Assembly (NCBI RefSeq): GCF_018760735.1
Contig: NZ_JAHHZN010000002.1
Span: 341,019 to 405,018 of the forward strand
DNA length: 64,000 nt
Source: Hymenobacter piscis
GTDB lineage: Bacteria; Bacteroidota; Bacteroidia; Cytophagales; Hymenobacteraceae
Direction: 5' to 3'
The notes beneath the pieces were generated by a model. It made no database searches and was not told where the DNA came from. It saw only the letters and a program-made list of their open reading frames with translations. Both the position numbers and the translations under genes were made by a program. Positions 25,471 to 33,395 of the stretch are shown one piece after another; the first letter of the stretch is position 1, and every line of letters begins with the position of its first letter.

Positions 25471-26997
25471 ATGATTGGCACCGTTCTGACCTGGGCCGTG
25501 CAGCGCCGACTGGCCAGCATTGAGCATTTCCGCCAACACCCGCACGAGGTGCAGGAGCAGCTGCGCCGGGAGCTGCTGCTAACGGCCCGCGGTACTGACT
25601 GGGGCCGTCGTTACGGCTACCCCGATGCGCCCTCGGCCCGGGAGTTTGCTCAGCGCGTGCCCGTGAGCAGCTACGAGGAGCTGTTTCCGGAGCTGGAGCG
25701 GGTGATGCGCGGAGAGGCCGATGTGCTCTGGCCCGGCCGGGTAGAGTGGTTCGCCAAAAGCAGTGGCACCACCAACGCCCGCAGTAAGTACATTCCTGTC
25801 ACCCGCGCGGCCCTCCATGACGGCCACTACCGCGCCGGCCGCGACATGACGGCCCTGGCTACCCTTCATTACCCCGAGGTGGGCATTCTGGCTGGCAAGA
25901 CGCTTTCCCTGGGTGGCACCCACGGCCCCAACCCCCTGCGCCCCGACGATGCTTCTTCCCGCGCCGGCGACGTGTCGGCCGTGATTATGCAGAATCTGCC
26001 TGCCTGGGCCGAGTTTGTGCGTACCCCGCCGCTGGAGCTGGCCCTGCTGGAGGAGTGGGAGGAGAAGATTGAACGCATTGCCCGCCACGTGCTCACCCAG
26101 GATGTGCGGGTGCTGGCCGGCGTGCCCACCTGGATGATCGTGCTGCTGCGCCGGGTGCTGGCGCTGGCCGGCACCGATTCGCTGCACGACGTGTGGCCCC
26201 GTCTGGGGCTGTTTCTGCACGGGGCGGTGGCCTTCGGGCCCTACCGGGAGCTGTTCCGCCAGCTTATCCCCAGCCCGCGGATGCACTACCTCGAAGTGTA
26301 CAATGCCTCCGAAGGCTACCTGGCCCTCCAGGATGAGCCCGATTCCGAGGACCTGCTACTGCTGCTCGACCACGGCATCTACTACGAATTCCTGCCCCAA
26401 AACCAGTGGGACGTTTCCGAGCCCCGGGCCATCGGGCTGGCGGAGGTGGAACTGGGCCGCACTTACGCCCTGCTCATCAGTACCAATGCGGGCCTGTGGC
26501 GCTACAAAATCGGCGATACGGTGCGCTTTACCTCCCTGGCCCCGTACCGGATCCGCATCAGCGGGCGTACCAAGCACTTCCTCAATGCCTTCGGCGAGGA
26601 AGTGGTAGTGGAGCACGCCGATGCTGCCCTGGCCGCCGCCTGCCGCGCCACCGCCACCACTGTCCGCGACTACACTGCCGCTCCCATCTACTTCACGGCC
26701 CACGACGGCGCTTCCCGGGGCGGCCACCAGTGGCTGGTCGAGTTTACTCACCCGCCTGCCGATGCGGCCCGCTTTACGCAGGTGCTCGACGATACCCTGC
26801 GCCAGCTCAACTCCGACTACGACGCCAAGCGCCACCGCGACCTGGCCCTCACGCTGCCCACCCTGACCGTGGCTCCGGCGGGCACGTTTGAGCGCTGGCT
26901 GGCGGGCCGGGGCAAGCTGGGCGGCCAGCACAAAGTGCCGCGCCTGAGCAATTCCCGGGAGCTGCTGGACGAAATCCTTTTACAACTAAAAAAATAG
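25471..26997 (+). CDS. GH3 auxin-responsive promoter family protein (acyl-adenylase-like)
   Basis: GH3 proteins are acyl-adenylases that in plants conjugate amino acids to jasmonate or auxin. The bacterial substrates are unknown. The 508-residue protein has an ATP-binding segment KSSGTTNARSKYIPV at about 92-106, YNASEGYLALQ near the middle, and LWRYKIGDTVRF with RISGRTKHFLNAFGEEV in the C-terminal lobe, the usual firefly-luciferase-like order. It starts at ATG 25471, five bases after a repeat module, so the upstream promoter lies in or near that module. Confidence 0.88.
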   Translation: MIGTVLTWAVQRRLASIEHFRQHPHEVQEQLRRELLLTARGTDWGRRYGYPDAPSAREFAQRVPVSSYEELFPELERVMRGEADVLWPGRVEWFAKSSGTTNARSKYIPVTRAALHDGHYRAGRDMTALATLHYPEVGILAGKTLSLGGTHGPNPLRPDDASSRAGDVSAVIMQNLPAWAEFVRTPPLELALLEEWEEKIERIARHVLTQDVRVLAGVPTWMIVLLRRVLALAGTDSLHDVWPRLGLFLHGAVAFGPYRELFRQLIPSPRMHYLEVYNASEGYLALQDEPDSEDLLLLLDHGIYYEFLPQNQWDVSEPRAIGLAEVELGRTYALLISTNAGLWRYKIGDTVRFTSLAPYRIRISGRTKHFLNAFGEEVVVEHADAALAAACRATATTVRDYTAAPIYFTAHDGASRGGHQWLVEFTHPPADAARFTQVLDDTLRQLNSDYDAKRHRDLALTLPTLTVAPAGTFERWLAGRGKLGGQHKVPRLSNSRELLDEILLQLKK

Positions 26998-27019
26998 TTG
27001 TACCTAGCCTGCGCGCCAC

Positions 27020-27553
27020 ATGTCCGCGCTTGCTATGACCCTATCCGCTTCTGCCTTATTGCCGGCCCTTCTGGCCCTGGCCGTAGCGCTCAGCCTGACC
27101 GGCTGTGCCACCAAGCCGCCCCGCGGCCCCATCGGCTTCTGGTCCCGCAACCGCTTCGACCGTAGCGGCGACTACCGCCACGGCCCCTGGCGGGCGTATT
27201 TCGATGCGGCGGAGCACCACCTAGCCAACCGGGGGCGCTACCGCCACGGGCAGACGGTGGGGAGGTGGCACTACTACAGCCCGAGCGGCCAACGGGAGCG
27301 TACCGAGCATTTCCACCGGGCCGGCTTGGTAACGCTTACCGTGTACCATCCCAACGGGCGCGTCGCCAAGCGCGGGCGCGCCCGTTACGTGGACAACGCC
27401 TCGTCGGTCCAGTTTTTCTGGTTTGGGGAGTGGCGCTGCTATGCCTCCTCGGGCCGGCCCCTACCGTCGGAATACTACACTAATGGCATAAAACAAGATA
27501 CCCCGCTCACTACGCCGGCGGGCGAGACTATTTCCAGTAAAAAATCTGAATAG
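27020..27553 (+). CDS. Lipoprotein with MORN-like repeats
   Basis: The 177-residue protein has a signal ending in the lipobox LTGC (C29) and a body with MORN-variant units: GDYRHGPWRAYF, GRYRHGQTVGRWHYYSPSGQ, TVYHPNGRVAKRGRARY and WFGEWRCYASSGRPLPSEYY. Such repeats occur in toxin-antitoxin-associated and surface proteins, but no partner gene is present here. ATG 27020 is the upstream start; ATG 27035 would also keep the signal. It lies 22 bp after the GH3 gene and is probably co-transcribed. Confidence 0.7.
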   Translation: MSALAMTLSASALLPALLALAVALSLTGCATKPPRGPIGFWSRNRFDRSGDYRHGPWRAYFDAAEHHLANRGRYRHGQTVGRWHYYSPSGQRERTEHFHRAGLVTLTVYHPNGRVAKRGRARYVDNASSVQFFWFGEWRCYASSGRPLPSEYYTNGIKQDTPLTTPAGETISSKKSE

Positions 27554-27685
27554 GACGTTAAAGGGATAGTGAAAGCGAGATAGTCGTGGGAAAAATCACA
27601 GTAGAAAATCCGCTGCCCCATAGCCTGCCGTAAGTTAGACCCGGAATAGTAGCAATCCTGTCGCTGATTTTAGCGGGCGTTAGGC

Positions 27686-27717
27686 TTGAACTATTATTGG
27701 AAAAAAGTCTATATTTC
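27686..27717 (+). promoter_or_regulatory. Promoter of the 60-residue membrane protein
   Basis: TTG at 27686-27688, 21 bases, then TATATTTC at 27710-27717 (one mismatch to TAnnTTTG). The start codon follows 31 bases later. Confidence 0.65.
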
Positions 27718-27747
27718 GCTTCGTTCCCGCCCCCAAATTCCCACATT

Positions 27748-27930
27748 ATGTCCGCCGTTACCACCCCAACACACCGTTCGGGCGGCCGCCGCCGCCGTAG
27801 TTACAGCCGCCTGCAAGCCGAAGAGAAGGCGGAAAAACGCTCCCGCTATATCACGGCTGGTATTCTCGGCCTCATTGCTTTTGCCTTGCTCGCGAGTCTG
27901 GGCGTTATTGCTGCCAACGCCGTCCACTAA
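27748..27930 (+). CDS. Small single-pass membrane protein
   Basis: The 60-residue protein has an Arg/Ser-rich N-terminal half (SGGRRRRSYSRLQAEEKAEKRSR) and one C-terminal transmembrane helix (about residues 32-56). A well-formed promoter upstream and a clean ATG at 27748 argue that it is real. I do not recognise a family. The following hairpin separates it from the convergent AIM24 gene. Confidence 0.7.
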   Translation: MSAVTTPTHRSGGRRRRSYSRLQAEEKAEKRSRYITAGILGLIAFALLASLGVIAANAVH

Positions 27931-27955
27931 GTCTGCCGTTGCTCTTCGGCCGCTA

Positions 27956-27991
27956 CGCCGTTTTGACCGCCCCAGGGCAGCCAAAACGGCG
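27956..27991. terminator. Hairpin between convergent genes
   Basis: CGCCGTTTTG (27956-27965) pairs with CAAAACGGCG (27982-27991) around a 16-nt loop. It sits between the stop codons at 27930 and 28002 and probably serves both strands. Confidence 0.55.
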
Positions 27992-28001
27992 CAGTTGCTT
28001 G

Positions 28002-28784
28002 TTATTCGTCGAGGATACCGCCAACGAGGCCGCCCAATACGCTGCCGCTTTCCTTGCGGGCATTGCTGCCATTCGGGGCCAGAGCCTGGATGAGCTTCTT
28101 GACGGGCATCGATTGCAGCCACACCCGGCCGGTGCCGCGCAGGGTGGCCAGCAGCAAGCCTTCGCCCCCGAAAATCATGGACTTGAGGCCCCCGGCCCGG
28201 GCAATGCTGAAGTCGATACCGGGCTCGAAAGCCACTACGCAGCCCGTATCGACGCGCAGCAGCTCGTTATTGAGGTGCTTCTCGATAACCGTACCGCCCG
28301 CGTGCACGAAGGCGCGGCCGTCGCCGGTTATTTTCTGCAGAATAAAGCCTTCGCCCCCGAAAAAGCCCGCGCCCAGCTTCTGGTTGAGGTGAATGCTGAT
28401 CTTGGTGCCCTTGGCCGCGGCCAGAAACCCGTCCTTCTGTACAATCAGGCCCTGGGGCAGGTCGCGCATATTCAGGGCGATGATGGTACCGGGGTAGGGG
28501 GCCGAAAACGCCACGTGCGCCTTGCCGTAGCTGCCGCGGTGGGTGAAGTGGGTCATAAACAGCGACTCGCCGGTGAGCAGGCGTGTACCGGCCGAAAACA
28601 GCTTGCCCATGATGCTCTGGTTGGCTTCCGAACCGTCGCCCATTTTGGTTTCGAAGGCAATATCCTCGCTCATGTACACCATGGCACCGGCCTCGGCCAC
28701 CACCGTTTCGTTAGGATCCAGCTCGACTTCGAGCACCTGAATGTCGTTGCCGATGATTTTGTAGTCGATTTCGTGAGACTGCAT
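28002..28784 (-). CDS. AIM24 / TIGR00266 family protein
   Basis: The 260-residue protein has the AIM24-type beta-prism sequence: [32 protein letters not shown] near the start, then repeats of glycine-rich strands ([45 protein letters not shown]), each with a paired GGEG motif. The function in bacteria is unknown; mitochondrial AIM24 affects MICOS. ATG 28784 is chosen since the family begins close to it. The tail [14 protein letters not shown] may contact a partner or a membrane. Confidence 0.88.
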   Translation of the reverse strand: MQSHEIDYKIIGNDIQVLEVELDPNETVVAEAGAMVYMSEDIAFETKMGDGSEANQSIMGKLFSAGTRLLTGESLFMTHFTHRGSYGKAHVAFSAPYPGTIIALNMRDLPQGLIVQKDGFLAAAKGTKISIHLNQKLGAGFFGGEGFILQKITGDGRAFVHAGGTVIEKHLNNELLRVDTGCVVAFEPGIDFSIARAGGLKSMIFGGEGLLLATLRGTGRVWLQSMPVKKLIQALAPNGSNARKESGSVLGGLVGGILDE

Positions 28785-28836
28785 CAGAGGAAGAAAAAGT
28801 GGAAAGGATAAGTCAAGTATAGCAAAAGACGCATAA

Positions 28837-28923
28837 AAGCGCGCCATGCCGGGAAGCGGAGAGCCGGCAGAAGCTGTCAACCGACAGCCCTGCCAACGTC
28901 CCGCCACCGGGCATGGCGCGCTT
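28837..28923 (-). terminator. Structured junction between two minus-strand genes (possible terminator or leader RNA)
   Basis: AAGCGCGCCATGCC (28837-28850) pairs with its inverted copy at 28910-28923. Inside are two further stems: GGCAG/CTGCC (28866-28870, 28890-28894) and CTGTC/GACAG (28874-28878, 28883-28887). On the minus strand the long stem is followed by a TTTT run, so it may terminate transcripts from 29307 and precede AIM24. Confidence 0.6.
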
Positions 28924-28941
28924 CTGTACGCCGCCGGAGCG

Positions 28942-29307
28942 TTATTCTTCGTCTTCGGGCGTTTCCTCGTCCTCGTCGATTTCCTGGCCTTTGGCGTTAG
29001 CCTTGGGCTTCTTGTTTTTGGCCTCGGTGCTGCTGCGGCGCACAAAGTCCTCCTCCGACTCTTCTACTTCCTCCACGGGCAGGTCTTCTTCCTCCTCGTC
29101 CTTTTCGCCAAACTGTCCGTCGCGGTTCACGAGCTTTTTGTCGCGCACGTGGCGGTTGAGGAACTGGTTGATTTCCTCAATGGAGTAGTTAGAGGTGATT
29201 TCGCCCAGGGGATTTACCTTGATTTCGAAGCCTTCCAGCTCCTTATGCACCCGTGCTTTTTTCTCGGGCTCGTTCTTTTTCTTCGGGTTGACGGACTTTT
29301 TAGCCAT
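28942..29307 (-). CDS. Hypothetical acidic protein
   Basis: The 121-residue protein starts basic ([21 protein letters not shown]), has a short folded-looking centre ([36 protein letters not shown]), and ends in a long Glu/Asp-rich tail. The centre resembles small Bacteroidota DUF proteins without known function. It is preceded by the gltX terminator and separated from AIM24 by a structured region, so it may be transcribed alone. Confidence 0.75.
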   Translation of the reverse strand: MAKKSVNPKKKNEPEKKARVHKELEGFEIKVNPLGEITSNYSIEEINQFLNRHVRDKKLVNRDGQFGEKDEEEEDLPVEEVEESEEDFVRRSSTEAKNKKPKANAKGQEIDEDEETPEDEE

Positions 29308-29418
29308 GATGCAGGGCGCTGAAGTAGATGGAAAGCACCGGGCCGGAACCCGCGCCTTCTTGGTACGCAAGCTCCAGGGGGAAAGATGTGCCCGCCCGGC
29401 CACTGGCCGCCCGCCAGC

Positions 29419-29451
29419 AAAAAGCCCGCCCGACGTCAGGTCGGGCGGGCT
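29419..29451 (-). terminator. Intrinsic terminator of gltX
   Basis: AGCCCGCCCGA (29423-29433) pairs with TCGGGCGGGCT (29441-29451) around a 7-nt loop. On the minus strand the stem is followed by five U. Confidence 0.85.
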
Positions 29452-29480
29452 CGGGTAAGCGCTGGAAGGGCAGGAGCTAC

Positions 29481-31022
29481 CTAAGCGGGCAGTGCGGCCA
29501 CGGCGGCCTGAATGCGTTCCGCCGTTTCCTGGGGACCGAGAATGTGCATGATGTGCATCAGGTCGGGGCCGGCGGCCTGGCCGGTGACGGCCACGCGCAG
29601 GGCCTGGAGCACCTGCCCGATTTTCACGCCCTGGGCCTCCAGCACCTCCGTCAGGCGGGCCTTGATGCCTTCCGGCGAAGCGTCCGGGAGGGCGGGCAGC
29701 TGGGCGGCAAACTCCGTGAGGGCGGCGGCTACTTGAGGGTTCCACTTCTTGCTGATCACCTGCTCATCGTAGCTGCTGGGGCGCTGGAAGAACAGTTGGG
29801 CCTCCCGGGCCAGATCGGCCGGGAAGGTAGCACGCTCTTTTACCAGAGCGGCAATCTGCTCGGCTTTGGCGGCGTCCACGGCCAGGCCCTGGGCCGCGAG
29901 GTCCGTGATGAGGTACTGGGCCAGCTCGGCGTCGGGCTTGGCGCGCAGGTACTGCTCGTTGAACCAGCGCACTTTGTTCTGGTCGAAGCGGGCCGGCGAC
30001 TTGCTCACGCGCTCAATCGAGAAGTTCTCAATCAGCTCATCCATCGTGAACAGCTCCTGGGTGGTGCCGGGGTTCCAGCCCAGGAAGGCCAGGAAGTTGA
30101 TGAAGGCCTCGGGCAGGTAGCCCGACTCACGGTAGCCGCTGCTTACGGTTGGCTCGCCGGTCTGGGCGTCGGTGCCGTGGAATTCGAGCGGGAACACCGG
30201 GAAGCCCAGCTTGTCACCGTCGCGCTTGCTGAGCTTGCCGGTGCCGTCGGGCTTGAGCAGCAGGGGCAGGTGGGCAAACTGGGGCATGGTGCTTTCCCAG
30301 CCCAGGTAGCGGTACAGCAGCACGTGCAGGGGGGCCGAGGGCAACCACTCTTCGCCCCGAATCACGTGGGTGATTTCCATCAGGTGGTCGTCCACGATGT
30401 TGGCCAGGTGGTAAGTCGGCATCCCGTCGGACTTCATCAGCACCTTGTCGTCGATGGCCGAGGAGTGCACCACCACCCAGCCCCGGATCAGGTCCTGGAA
30501 GCGGACTTCCTCCTTGCGGGGCACTTTCAGGCGGATAACGTAGGGCGCGCCCGAATCCAGCAGCTGCTGCACTTCCTCGGCCGGCAGGGTGAGGGAGTTG
30601 CGCATCTGGGCCCGGGTGATGCTGTTGTACTGGGGGTTGGGCACCTTGGCGGCCGTGAGGCGGGCGCGCATGGCGTCCAGCTCCTCGGGCGTATCGAAGG
30701 CGTAGTAAGCGTAGCCGTCCCTGATGAGCTGGTCGGCGTACTGGCGGTACATGGGTTTCCGCTCGCTCTGGCGGTAGGGGGCGTGGGGGCCGCCCTGCTC
30801 AATGCCTTCGTCGATTTCGATGCCGCACCAGCGCAGCGAGTCCATGATGTACTGCTCGGCGCCGGGCACGAAGCGGTTCTGGTCGGTGTCTTCGATGCGC
30901 AGCAGCATCTTGCCGCCCAGCTTGCGGGCCAGCAGATAGTTATACAGCGCAGTGCGCACGCCGCCAATATGCAGCGGTCCGGTGGGGCTGGGCGCAAAGC
31001 GCACCCGTACTTCTCTTTCCAT
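29481..31022 (-). CDS. gltX: Glutamyl-tRNA synthetase
   Basis: GltX charges tRNA(Glu) with glutamate. The 513-residue class I synthetase has HIGG at 18-21 within FAPSPTGPLHIGG, and the KMSKS-type loop KLSKRDGDKLG near residue 264. The C-terminal anticodon-binding region runs to the end. No truncation is seen. A perfect -7 box for the minus strand lies just upstream at 31066-31073. Confidence 0.97.
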   Translation of the reverse strand: MEREVRVRFAPSPTGPLHIGGVRTALYNYLLARKLGGKMLLRIEDTDQNRFVPGAEQYIMDSLRWCGIEIDEGIEQGGPHAPYRQSERKPMYRQYADQLIRDGYAYYAFDTPEELDAMRARLTAAKVPNPQYNSITRAQMRNSLTLPAEEVQQLLDSGAPYVIRLKVPRKEEVRFQDLIRGWVVVHSSAIDDKVLMKSDGMPTYHLANIVDDHLMEITHVIRGEEWLPSAPLHVLLYRYLGWESTMPQFAHLPLLLKPDGTGKLSKRDGDKLGFPVFPLEFHGTDAQTGEPTVSSGYRESGYLPEAFINFLAFLGWNPGTTQELFTMDELIENFSIERVSKSPARFDQNKVRWFNEQYLRAKPDAELAQYLITDLAAQGLAVDAAKAEQIAALVKERATFPADLAREAQLFFQRPSSYDEQVISKKWNPQVAAALTEFAAQLPALPDASPEGIKARLTEVLEAQGVKIGQVLQALRVAVTGQAAGPDLMHIMHILGPQETAERIQAAVAALPA

Positions 31023-31065
31023 AAGTCAGGGAGTTCACGGCGTCGTCGGGTAAGAAAACGCGCCG

Positions 31066-31073
31066 CAAAGGTA
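31066..31073 (-). promoter_or_regulatory. Promoter -7 box of gltX
   Basis: The minus strand reads TACCTTTG, a perfect TAnnTTTG match, 43 bases before the gltX start. The -33 region would fall inside the left arm of the inverted repeat at 31079-31111. Confidence 0.65.
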
Positions 31074-31078
31074 CGAAA

Positions 31079-31194
31079 GGTGAGTTGGGGAAGTGGTGAA
31101 ATGGTGAGTTTCCTGTTCAGACTGCCCGTTGGCGCTACGGCACCAGTTCCGAATGACCGTCAAACTCACCATTTCACTACATCACCAACTCACC
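31079..31194. repeat. 33-bp inverted-repeat module of GGTGAAATGGTGAG type between gltX and the pentapeptide gene
   Basis: The arms 31079-31111 and 31162-31194 are inverted copies with three mismatches. They share the words GTGAAATGGTGAGTTT and GGTGAGTTGG with the perfect repeat at 21966-22086. The right arm encodes the last residues and the TGA stop (31182-31184) of the pentapeptide-repeat gene. Confidence 0.8.
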
Positions 31195-31796
31195 TCAAGG
31201 CCATACTTGCCCAGCAGCCCGGGCAAACCGGCCAGGGCGAAGCGGGCTTTTTTCAGCTCGTTCTGCTCCGGGTCGAGCACGAGGTGGCGGGCGGTGCGCA
31301 AGTCGGCGCCCGGCAGGCGGGTCTGGCTGAATACCGCGCCCGGCAGCTCGCACTCGTCGAATACGGCGTTGGTGAGGTCGGTGCGGGTGAAATCGGCTTC
31401 GCGTAGAGAGCAGCCCACGAAGCGGGTATTGGGCATCCCCTTGCCCCAGAACGAGGCGTAATCAAGCTGGCACCGGTCGAAATGCACGTCGAAGAGCAGG
31501 TCGCGGCAGGCGTTGAACGGCAGGCCCAGCAGTTTACAGCCCGCAAAGGCCACGTTCTGCAGGCTGGTATTGGCCAGCGTGACGCCCGCCAGGTTGCAGT
31601 TCTCGAACCGGCACTCACTCAGCCGCCACCCCGACAAATCGGCCCCGCTCCAATCGAACCCGATGAAGTGGAACTGCTCAAAATCGCGCGTCCCTTCCAA
31701 CTCCGGCGGGAGCACGCGGTGCAACACATTCTCGGGCGGAAAATAGATGGGTTGGGCCAGGGCTTTGGCGGCTTTGCGGGAGGACGGTCGGCGCAT
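31182..31796 (-). CDS. Pentapeptide-repeat protein
   Basis: The 204-residue protein carries clear A(D/N)LXX-type repeats: FDWSGADLSGWRLSECRFENCNLAGVTLANTSLQNVAFAGCKLLG, then ADFTRTDLTNAVFDECELPGAVF. This forms a right-handed quadrilateral beta helix as in Qnr/MfpA-like proteins, though most members have no known target. Its ATG shares one base with the stop of the small gene at 31796, so the two are translationally coupled. The final codons for Glu-Val-Ser-Trp lie in an inverted repeat arm. Confidence 0.85.
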   Translation of the reverse strand: MRRPSSRKAAKALAQPIYFPPENVLHRVLPPELEGTRDFEQFHFIGFDWSGADLSGWRLSECRFENCNLAGVTLANTSLQNVAFAGCKLLGLPFNACRDLLFDVHFDRCQLDYASFWGKGMPNTRFVGCSLREADFTRTDLTNAVFDECELPGAVFSQTRLPGADLRTARHLVLDPEQNELKKARFALAGLPGLLGKYGLEVSW

Positions 31797-31990
31797 CAGG
31801 AGCGGTTTTTAAACCCGAGCCAGAGCCCCAGACCCAGCAGCACCGCCCCGCCCTTAATGGCCCAGGCCACCGTCGGGCCCCAGGTGTAGATCCAATCGAG
31901 GAGGGGGAACCGGAAGTTGGCGGGCAGCAGGTAAGGCGCCAGCAGGGCAATCAGCCCGGCGCAGAATAAGAAGATGCCTAATTCACGCAT
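31796..31990 (-). CDS. Small two-helix membrane protein
   Basis: The 64-residue protein has two hydrophobic segments, residues 4-23 and 41-60, joined by a short polar stretch (NFRFPLLDWIYTWG). Its TGA overlaps the pentapeptide ATG in a TGATG arrangement. That coupling is the best evidence it is real. Function is unknown. Confidence 0.7.
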   Translation of the reverse strand: MRELGIFLFCAGLIALLAPYLLPANFRFPLLDWIYTWGPTVAWAIKGGAVLLGLGLWLGFKNRS

Positions 31991-32150
31991 AGTTTTTGAG
32001 TTTATAAGTTGGGAAGTGGATAAGTTAGAAAGTAATGCGGAGCAGAGCGAAGGGCACTGTGAGGCATGGGAAAGAGAGAGTCAGAAAGCAGACCACGTGA
32101 GTCATTTTCTAACTTCCCCCCCTTACAAACTTCTCAACTTTCTAACTCCC
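31991..32150. repeat. Inverted-repeat module of GTTAGAAAGT type between ridA and the small membrane gene
   Basis: AGTTAGAAAGT (32023-32033) is inverted as AACTTTCTAACT (32136-32147). Secondary words repeat as well: GTTTATAAGTTGGGAAGT on the left and GTTTGTAAGG-GGGAAGT on the complement of the right. A partial CAGAGCGAAG word lies at 32043-32052. The right copy supplies the TAG stop of ridA (32142-32144). It shares its words with 24436-24541. Confidence 0.7.
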
Positions 32151-32531
32151 CACGGCGATGCAGGAAATTTCTACCTGCACGTCTTTGGGCAGGCGGCTGA
32201 CCTCTACTGTTTCGCGGGCGGGAGCGTAATCGACCTCAAAATAGCTGCCGTAGATATCGTTGATGAGGCCGAAATTGCCCAGGTCCTTCACGAAGATGCT
32301 GCACTTCACCACGTGGCGCAGCGTGAGGCCGGCGGCGCCCAGCACGGCCTGCAGGTTGCGCATTACCTGGTGGGTTTCGGCCGCTACGTCGCCGCCGCCC
32401 ACCAGTTGGCCGGTAGTAGGATCGAGGGCAATCTGGCCCGAAACGTACACGGTGTTGCCGGCCTGGATGGCCTGGCTGTAGGGGCCGATGGGAGCGGGGG
32501 CCTGGGGCGAGAAAACGATGGTATGGGCCAT
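32142..32531 (-). CDS. ridA: RidA family enamine/imine deaminase
   Basis: RidA hydrolyses reactive enamines formed by PLP enzymes such as threonine dehydratase. The 129-residue protein shows PAPIGPYSQAI, the catalytic-type arginine context V-E-V-S-R-L-P-K-D-V-Q-V-E-I, and GAAGLTLRHVVKCSIFVKDL, matching the archetypal trimeric family. Length is normal. ATG 32531 gives the canonical start. Its stop lies inside a repeat word, and it diverges from the gene at 32598. Confidence 0.93.
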   Translation of the reverse strand: MAHTIVFSPQAPAPIGPYSQAIQAGNTVYVSGQIALDPTTGQLVGGGDVAAETHQVMRNLQAVLGAAGLTLRHVVKCSIFVKDLGNFGLINDIYGSYFEVDYAPARETVEVSRLPKDVQVEISCIAVGS

Positions 32532-32567
32532 GTGGGCAGAAGAACAGGAGGGAGGAAAAGGAACGTC

Positions 32568-32575
32568 TATCTTTG
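32568..32575 (+). promoter_or_regulatory. Promoter -7 box of the 3HCDH-like gene
   Basis: TATCTTTG is a perfect TAnnTTTG match, 22 bases before ATG 32598. No -33 TTTG is evident. Confidence 0.55.
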
Positions 32576-32597
32576 AGCGAAAGTAAGCCGAAAAACT

Positions 32598-33263
32598 ATG
32601 CATCTGTTCATTGTAGGGGGCGAAACCGTGGAAGCGGAGCTGCGCCGCAAATTTGGCCCCGCGCACTCCTACGACTTCTGTCCTGCCCCGGCCGCTGACC
32701 TGACCGCCCGTCTCGCCGCCGCCGATGTAGCCTTCGACCTGCGCGACTGGCCCGAGCTGCATTACGAGCAGCCCCGCCAACCCCTGTTCTACAACGCCAC
32801 GGCCCGCAGTCTGGCCCAGGTATTCCAGGGCGAAGCGGCCCCGTTTGGCCCGGTCTTCGGTTTCTGCGGCCTGCCCACCCTCCTGGACCGCCCGTTGCTG
32901 GAAGTCAGCCTGTACCGCCCTACCGATGCCGCCGAGCTGGCCGCCACCTGCGCCGCCCTGGGCACCGACTACCGGCTGGTGCAGGACCGTGTGGGTCTGG
33001 TCACGCCCCGGGTGCTGTGCATGGTTATCAACGAGGCCTGCTACACCCTGCAGGAAGGCACCGCCACCGTCCAGGACATTGATTTGGGCATGAAACTGGG
33101 CACCAACTACCCCCATGGGCCTTTCGAGTGGGCCAACGCCATCGGCGTAAACCGGGTATATGAAACGCTGGAGGCCCTCTACGAGGATACCCACGAGGAG
33201 CGTTACAAAGTGTGCCCGCTGCTGAAAACGATGTGTCTGCGTGGGGAGCAGTTTGAGCTGTAA
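32598..33263 (+). CDS. 3-hydroxyacyl-CoA dehydrogenase-like protein with a degenerate nucleotide-binding half
   Basis: The C-terminal half matches the 3HCDH C-terminal domain: GLVTPRVLCMVINEACYTLQEGTATVQDIDLGMKLGTNYPHGPFEWANAIG, the fold that dimerises and binds the acyl chain. The N-terminal half (about 110 residues) is shorter than a full Rossmann domain. Its only glycine-rich start is MHLFIVGGETV, without GxGxxG. It may therefore bind acyl-CoA without NAD or work with a separate partner. Length is 221 against about 290 for full enzymes. I see no frameshift. Confidence 0.8.
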   Translation: MHLFIVGGETVEAELRRKFGPAHSYDFCPAPAADLTARLAAADVAFDLRDWPELHYEQPRQPLFYNATARSLAQVFQGEAAPFGPVFGFCGLPTLLDRPLLEVSLYRPTDAAELAATCAALGTDYRLVQDRVGLVTPRVLCMVINEACYTLQEGTATVQDIDLGMKLGTNYPHGPFEWANAIGVNRVYETLEALYEDTHEERYKVCPLLKTMCLRGEQFEL

Positions 33264-33281
33264 GCGCATTGCGGCTCGGCC

Positions 33282-33330
33282 CACATAGAAACGGCCACTT
33301 CGGAAGCTCCGAAGTGGCCGTTTCTATGTG
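33282..33330. terminator. Long perfect hairpin between convergent genes
   Basis: A 23-bp perfect stem (33282-33304 with 33308-33330) closes a 3-nt AGC loop. It lacks a long U-tract but lies between the stop codons at 33263 and 33396, so bidirectional termination is likely. Confidence 0.7.
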
Positions 33331-33334
33331 AGTA

Positions 33335-33390
33335 GTGATAAGCTGGCAACGCATAAGCTGATAGCTATCAGCCAATAGCCAGCAGCTACC
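33335..33390. repeat. Stuttering palindrome module of GCTATTAGCTGATAGC type beside glmS
   Basis: GCTGATAGCTATCAGC (33357-33372) is a perfect 16-bp palindrome, and GCTATCAGCCAATAGCC at 33364-33380 extends it. Related words are found at 39086-39155. It follows the glmS stop on the minus strand. Confidence 0.6.
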
Positions 33391-33395
33391 GATTT

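Noticed and set aside
29328..31406. Plus-strand open frame opposite gltX
   Set aside because: Antisense to gltX, which has both class I synthetase motifs.
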